DNA of 64,000 bases, from assembly GCA_007844125.1 (NCBI GenBank), contig CM017572.1, positions 23,330,879-23,394,878 of the forward strand, read 5' to 3'. A program made the translations under genes and the position numbers. The notes below the pieces were generated by a model that was not told the origin of the DNA, did no database searches, and saw nothing but the letters and a program-made list of their open reading frames with translations. Shown here in pieces: positions 59,666 to 64,000 of the stretch; position 1 is the stretch's first letter; every line of letters starts with the position of its first letter. The DNA comes from Sinonovacula constricta. Taxonomy: Eukaryota; Mollusca; Bivalvia; Cardiida; Solecurtidae.

Positions 59666-60476
59666 GTTACAGATAATCTGTGGTTCTTCCCAAGAAGGTG
59701 ATTTTCCGTCTTCTAGCTTTAGTATTAGCTAGATGTTACTCAATCGCATCATTTGCACGTCTAAGGGTACATCAAGCCTTCTGGACAGAATGGAGATTTA
59801 AAATAATATTGTGTATTGGTTAGTTGTATGCCTAAAAAGAAAAATGTCTGCTAAATGTAAATAAAATTCACCATGCGTTCTTGAAATTAGAAGCATTTTT
59901 GTATCCAACACATTTTAATGTTTCTTGAGAAAGAAAACTAGTCAAAATACTCTGTTATCGCTTCTTTATGACAGATATATGGTTATTGAGTATTATTTAG
60001 AATAAAAATAACAGCATTAGGCAAGCAAATGAGACTTAATTGACTTGAGTTGAAATTTCCAAAACATGTTTATTATTTTACGCAACCTATTAACCTAAGC
60101 ATTTTTAACAGGTTTCTGCTTTGTGTGACTGGTTAAAAACCGTTTAGGCGCAGATAGCTAATAAACATACAAACTGTAATATTAATATGTAAATTCGTTT
60201 TGATTTTGTAGACTTACCTGGTAGCATGTTTTGGTATTGAATTTCGGATTTAACAAAGAAGGCCGTAGTATTGTGTTAATTATCAGAATTGAAACTCGGG
60301 AATATTGATAAAAAAAATTAATGTGAATCTTAAAAGAAGCTTAACATTTAAAAAGTTGTTGTTGTTTTTATTTATAAGGCGCTAATGGGGCGCCGTATGT
60401 AGAAAGATCTTGTTCAGGTTGGCACATTGTCTGACTAATTGGATATATGATTTTATACTACTGAGCCAAGTTGTCA
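59666..60476. other. nothing recognised
   Basis: AT-rich DNA upstream of a family C SINE. Confidence 0.6.
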
Positions 60477-60706
60477 GGGATGCCCGTGGCGTAGTGGTAG
60501 AGTCGCCGATTTGTAACTCCTTCGACTGCTTAGCCTCTCACCGCGTGGGTTCGAATCCCGTTCGGGGCGAAGGACTTAATGTGGGAAGGTCTTCCAGCTG
60601 ACCTGCAGTGTGCCGGTGGTTCTACTCAGACATTTGTTTTGGGTCTTGCTGCACCACACAGCTGGATGCCTCTATAATGATTATAATTTGTCGCTGCGAT
60701 GTACTA
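60477..60706 (+). mobile_element. SINE family C
   Basis: Intact head (GCCCGTGGCGTAGTGG), B box GGTTCGAATCCCG and body. Confidence 0.82.
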
Positions 60707-60823
60707 CAGTGTCACTGCAAAGACTGCACAACACTTTATACCATGTTGTAAATTGTTCCATAGGGAACTGTATTAGTTATGGTATTTTCGAAAAAAAAAA
60801 AACACGCTCACACTCAAATTTTC

Positions 60824-60987
60824 GGTAAATTGCCTTTTTTCAAGAGTTAAAAATAAACAATTGGTCTCTTTACATATTTGCCAACGTTCGTGAGCTCTGT
60901 CATATTGTTTTCTAATATGGAAGCGCCCAAGAACGTTTACAACTATGTAAAGAGCGCATTTTAACTCTTGAAAAAAGGCAATTTGCC
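60824..60987. mobile_element. small foldback element, 164 bp
   Basis: The left half (from GGTAAATTGCC) and right half (to GGCAATTTGCC) are inverted copies over about 60 bp. The inner segment TTCAAGAGTTAAAA is perfectly conserved. Centre near 60915; no ORF. Confidence 0.72.
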
Positions 60988-61844
60988 AACACTTTATAAT
61001 TATGCATAAGATAGATAATCACGACTGTTGAACTAACATTTAATTGTTATTTTACATTGTATGGCTACAAATATTGTTAATTTTTTATGCCAAAAAAAAT
61101 TGTTCTGTTCTGTTCAATTAGTTAAATCCTAACTAAAATCAACAACCAATCGCCTAGATGATATTTGCATCATACCGAGAGACGCTTTCAGATTCGAACC
61201 CTCTCCATCAAACCAAATCAAAAATAAAACGCATTGGCGACCCCGGTTGATTGCAAATGGTCAAATTAAAGCGTGCAAGATTATGCCAATGAAGGAAAAC
61301 CTCTTTCGAAACAGACCAGAAATTTTGGCACGTGACCTGAGATCGAATGCCGATGTGCAAAGCATTAAAAAGTCATGATGGAAGTGCATTTTAAAATTTA
61401 TATTTTATTTTCGGGGTGTTATCTTTGGACTTCCGCTGCAAATTCTGCAACTGAGAAAAGGCCCATTAAAGTTCAAACCTTCTGAACTGTGATACCATAT
61501 GGCTGCAGTAATGGCCTCGATCGACTGTCAAACTACCACACAGCTATACTATTGTCCTATAGGGAGAGTCTGGTTCATTACCCAAACCTTATCTTCGTTT
61601 GTTGTCATCGTCATGTAATTGATGAAACATTTTAATATCATCGGGTGTTCTTCCCAGTTGCTCGTGTAGTGTCCCTCTATTTGATAAGGATGTAATTTTA
61701 AAATGCACCAGCTTTTTTGATGGTTATCGAAATCATTGTTTTAACAAAGAACAGATATTAAAGCCATTCATTTTCGTTTAGAAATAACTTATTGTAATTC
61801 AATTTCAAAAACTTCCAATGTCAACACCATTGATAGTCAATGAG
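60988..61844. other. nothing recognised
   Basis: AT-rich DNA between the foldback element and the duplicated MITE. Confidence 0.6.
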
Positions 61845-62213
61845 GGATATTAATGAATAGTCTCCCTCTGAATGACCTCAAATGCAAGTAGGTCCTTTCA
61901 TTTGTTTTACTCGGTTTTTATGCTTGTGCTCTATGGAGTGTATGTTTACTTTTTTTTTCTCGTGATACCCAGGTTAACGATCATCAACAAACACTTCTCT
62001 TTTCTTTTTTAAATAACATTGCTCTGTAAATATTTAAATGGATTCTAAGCTTATATTTATGCAAAAGTAAGAAATTTCACTGTTTGTTATTACGATACCT
62101 TCAAAGAACATGTGATAAAGTCTAAGAATTCCAACTTAAAGGACCTACTTACTGTTTGGAATACCTCGGATATTAACTAACAAGGGAGACAATTTCCATT
62201 CCACCAATGTACC
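61845..62213 (+). mobile_element. AGTCTCCC-family MITE, copy 1
   Basis: It shares nearly its whole length with 62962-63336. GTCTCCCT and AAGTAGGTCCTTT near the left recur inverted at the right (AAAGGACCTACTTA, AGGGAGAC), so it is probably a TIR element. Confidence 0.65.
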
Positions 62214-62445
62214 CATTTATCTATTTGTTTGAAAAGCTAAAGGGAATAGCAAAGGGACATTTCGGCAGGTGCTGAATAAATGAAACAAATCTGACAGGTT
62301 AGATAAGCTTGGTTGCAGTGACGAGGTAATTTAAAAGAGGTATTAGACAATTTTACAATATCAAATACATATAAACAATATCTGTTTTAAAGCACAGTAC
62401 GAAGACTAAAAAATTCATTTTGTGGCGGCTTCAATTTAAAATCAC

Positions 62446-62640
62446 CCAAGTTTAATTTACCCAGCGCAGCAGACATGCAGCTGTCAAACGATGCCATTGT
62501 TCATGTTTTGTGCGAACTACATTTTAGGCATATTCTTCTTCCGGCGAACAAAACGATCGTGATTACAATAAGTAACATTGCACCAGATACACCCGAGGGA
62601 TGATTGTCTCGAAGTCGGAATTACCCGAGGAGTTCCGATT
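62446..62640. mobile_element. CAATCGG-family MITE, truncated half copy
   Basis: It keeps the interior (CCCAGCGCAGCAGAC, TTCGCC-type segment) and the GTTCCGATTG end. The other terminus is missing. Confidence 0.65.
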
Positions 62641-62644
62641 GTGT

Positions 62645-62958
62645 ACTACCCTAATGACGATATAACGTGATCTCAAATTTAAGTTGTCGCGTGGTTTTCT
62701 TAGTTTAAAAATGGTCATCTCTGCAACGTGGCTCAGATATGAAAACCCTGTTTTCAATCACGACTGAGGATGTGTTCTTCATTGTTCACACATATCTAGA
62801 TCTTTGCTACGATAGGAAATACCCGTTTGTAATGACGAGTTGAGTTTTATGCTTCACTGTTCACACAAATCAAGGGTGTCAATGAACAGTATTTTGTTAC
62901 ATTTTCAGGTAACAATAATTGTTTTAGCTGTTTGAGAGAAGAAAAAAAAAATGGTCCA
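62645..62958 (+). mobile_element. TATCCGACAG-family MITE, 3' part
   Basis: It carries TGGTTTTCTTAGTTTAAAAA, GCAACGTGGCTC and a repeated TGTTCACACA segment. Both termini are missing. Confidence 0.55.
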
Positions 62959-62961
62959 AAT

Positions 62962-63336
62962 GAGAGACATCAATGAATAGTCTCCCCTGAATAATCCCTA
63001 AATGCTGGTAAGTCCTTTCATTTGTTTTACTCGGTTTTTATGCTTGTGCTCTTTAGAGTGTATGTTGACTTTACTGCCTTTCCTGTAATACACAGGTTAA
63101 CCATCATCAACAAGCTCTTCCATTTTCTTTTTGAAATAACAAATCTCTAAGTATTTAAATGGTTTTTAAACTTATATTTAAGCAAAAGTAAGAAATTTCA
63201 CTGTTTGTAATTGCAATATCTACAAAAGAACAGGCGATAAAGTCCAAAAATTTCAACTAAAAGGACCTACCTACCGTTTGGAATGCCTTGGTTATTAACT
63301 AACAAGGGAGACAATTTCCATTTCACCAATGTACCC
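62962..63336 (+). mobile_element. AGTCTCCC-family MITE, copy 2
   Basis: Direct repeat of 61845-62213 about 1.1 kb downstream, with substitutions and small indels. Shared anchors include TTTTACTCGGTTTTTATGC and TAAGAAATTTCACTGTTTG. Confidence 0.65.
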
Positions 63337-63451
63337 CATTGTCGGAAGTGGTATTTTTGTGTATTTTAGGGCATCGCAAATATCTTGTTACGTTTTATAG
63401 GTTGAATGTATATAATGGGCTGGAATCTTTCATGTACAAATAAAAGCATAA

Positions 63452-63635
63452 AAGTGTAGCGGTAGCCGACAGTTTGCCTATATCTAATATTTGTAACAAT
63501 ATCTGACTTTTTGCAGAAAAAAATCGTACTTAGGTCTAAGTTTTGGCGATTTTCAACAGTATCTCCATGTTACATACGTAAAACTCATTCATGAACATTT
63601 AAAATGTTCTTTTTTTCAAATCTATAAATAACAAC
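63452..63635 (+). mobile_element. TATCCGACAG-family MITE, 5' part
   Basis: It starts GCGGTAGCCGACAGTTTGCC and runs into a GT microsatellite. Confidence 0.55.
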
Positions 63636-63636
63636 G

Positions 63637-63695
63637 ATGTGTGTGTGTGTGTGTGTGTGTGCGTGCGTGCATGCGTGCGTGCGTGCGTGCGTGTT
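63637..63695. repeat. (GT)n/(GCGT)n microsatellite
   Basis: GT run grading into GCGT repeats just before a SINE. Confidence 0.92.
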
Positions 63696-63702
63696 TGGGG
63701 TG

Positions 63703-63928
63703 GGGGCGCCCATAGCTGAGCGGTTAGAGTCGCTGGCATGTAACTCCTTAACCCCTCATCGCTTTGGTTTCAAGCCCAAGTCTGGGCGAGAACTTCCTTG
63801 TGGGAAGGTTTTCCAGCTAACCTGTTGTGCGCCGGTGGCTCTGCTCAGACACAAGCCTGGGGTCTTCCTCCACCAGTAGTTAACTGGACGCCACCAATAT
63901 AAATAGATCTGTCTCGGTGCGATGTAAC
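63703..63928 (+). mobile_element. SINE family C, diverged subtype
   Basis: The head differs (GCGCCCATAGCTGAGCGG) and the B box is eroded, but the body (CTTCCAGCTAACC-like segment, GCGCCGGTGGCTCTGC) aligns. A CAACAA-rich tail follows. Confidence 0.72.
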
Positions 63929-64000
63929 AAAACAACAACAAAAAAAAACACAACAAAACAACAACAAACAAATCAAACAATATTCTTCAAACGACGGAAT

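Overview
This window is non-coding-rich, AT-rich animal DNA and most resembles a mollusc genome, probably a bivalve. It has a split animal-type gene, three families of tRNA-headed SINEs, many short inverted-repeat transposons, long minisatellites, and no operon-like coding. The bivalve placement is an inference from repeat style and from the gene; no database search was possible.

The one convincing host gene is on the minus strand and spans most of the right half. It is a GFI1/Senseless-type SNAG zinc-finger repressor in three coding exons: 56091-56001 (SNAG domain, too short to stand out as an ORF), 39428-38547 (disordered region and two fingers) and 34991-34813 (two more fingers and stop). 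All joins are phase 1 with GT/AG ends and give one 383-residue frame. Intron 1 is about 16.6 kb and holds a 3.2-kb minisatellite of 53-bp units, two LINE 3' ends, SINEs and several MITEs. Intron 2 is about 3.6 kb.

Layout: 0-3 kb SINE fragments; 3.06-7.46 kb three adjacent minisatellites (60/78-bp, 22-bp with a 286-bp higher-order period, and 34-bp); 8-24 kb SINEs and MITEs, with one unrecognised Cys-containing ORF near 9.7-10.1 kb; 24.05-24.35 kb a 17-bp array; 26.4-27.3 kb nested MITEs that enclose the 5' piece of a RecQ-like helicase; 30.5-32.3 kb a hAT-like MITE carrying a younger hairpin MITE, followed by a relic hAT transposon with a frameshifted transposase C-terminus; 32.7-33.2 kb a 34-bp array and a long purine tract; 34.8-56.1 kb the GFI1-like gene; 56.1-64 kb its upstream side, with a mariner relic, a foldback element, a duplicated MITE and more SINEs.

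The most interesting structure outside the gene is a set of TIR elements with 9-10 bp target-site duplications, as in Mutator-like elements. They range from about 470 bp down to 68-74 bp, are sometimes nested three deep, and one copy encloses host-like helicase sequence. Flanking duplications and uninterrupted paralogous copies let their boundaries be read directly from this window.
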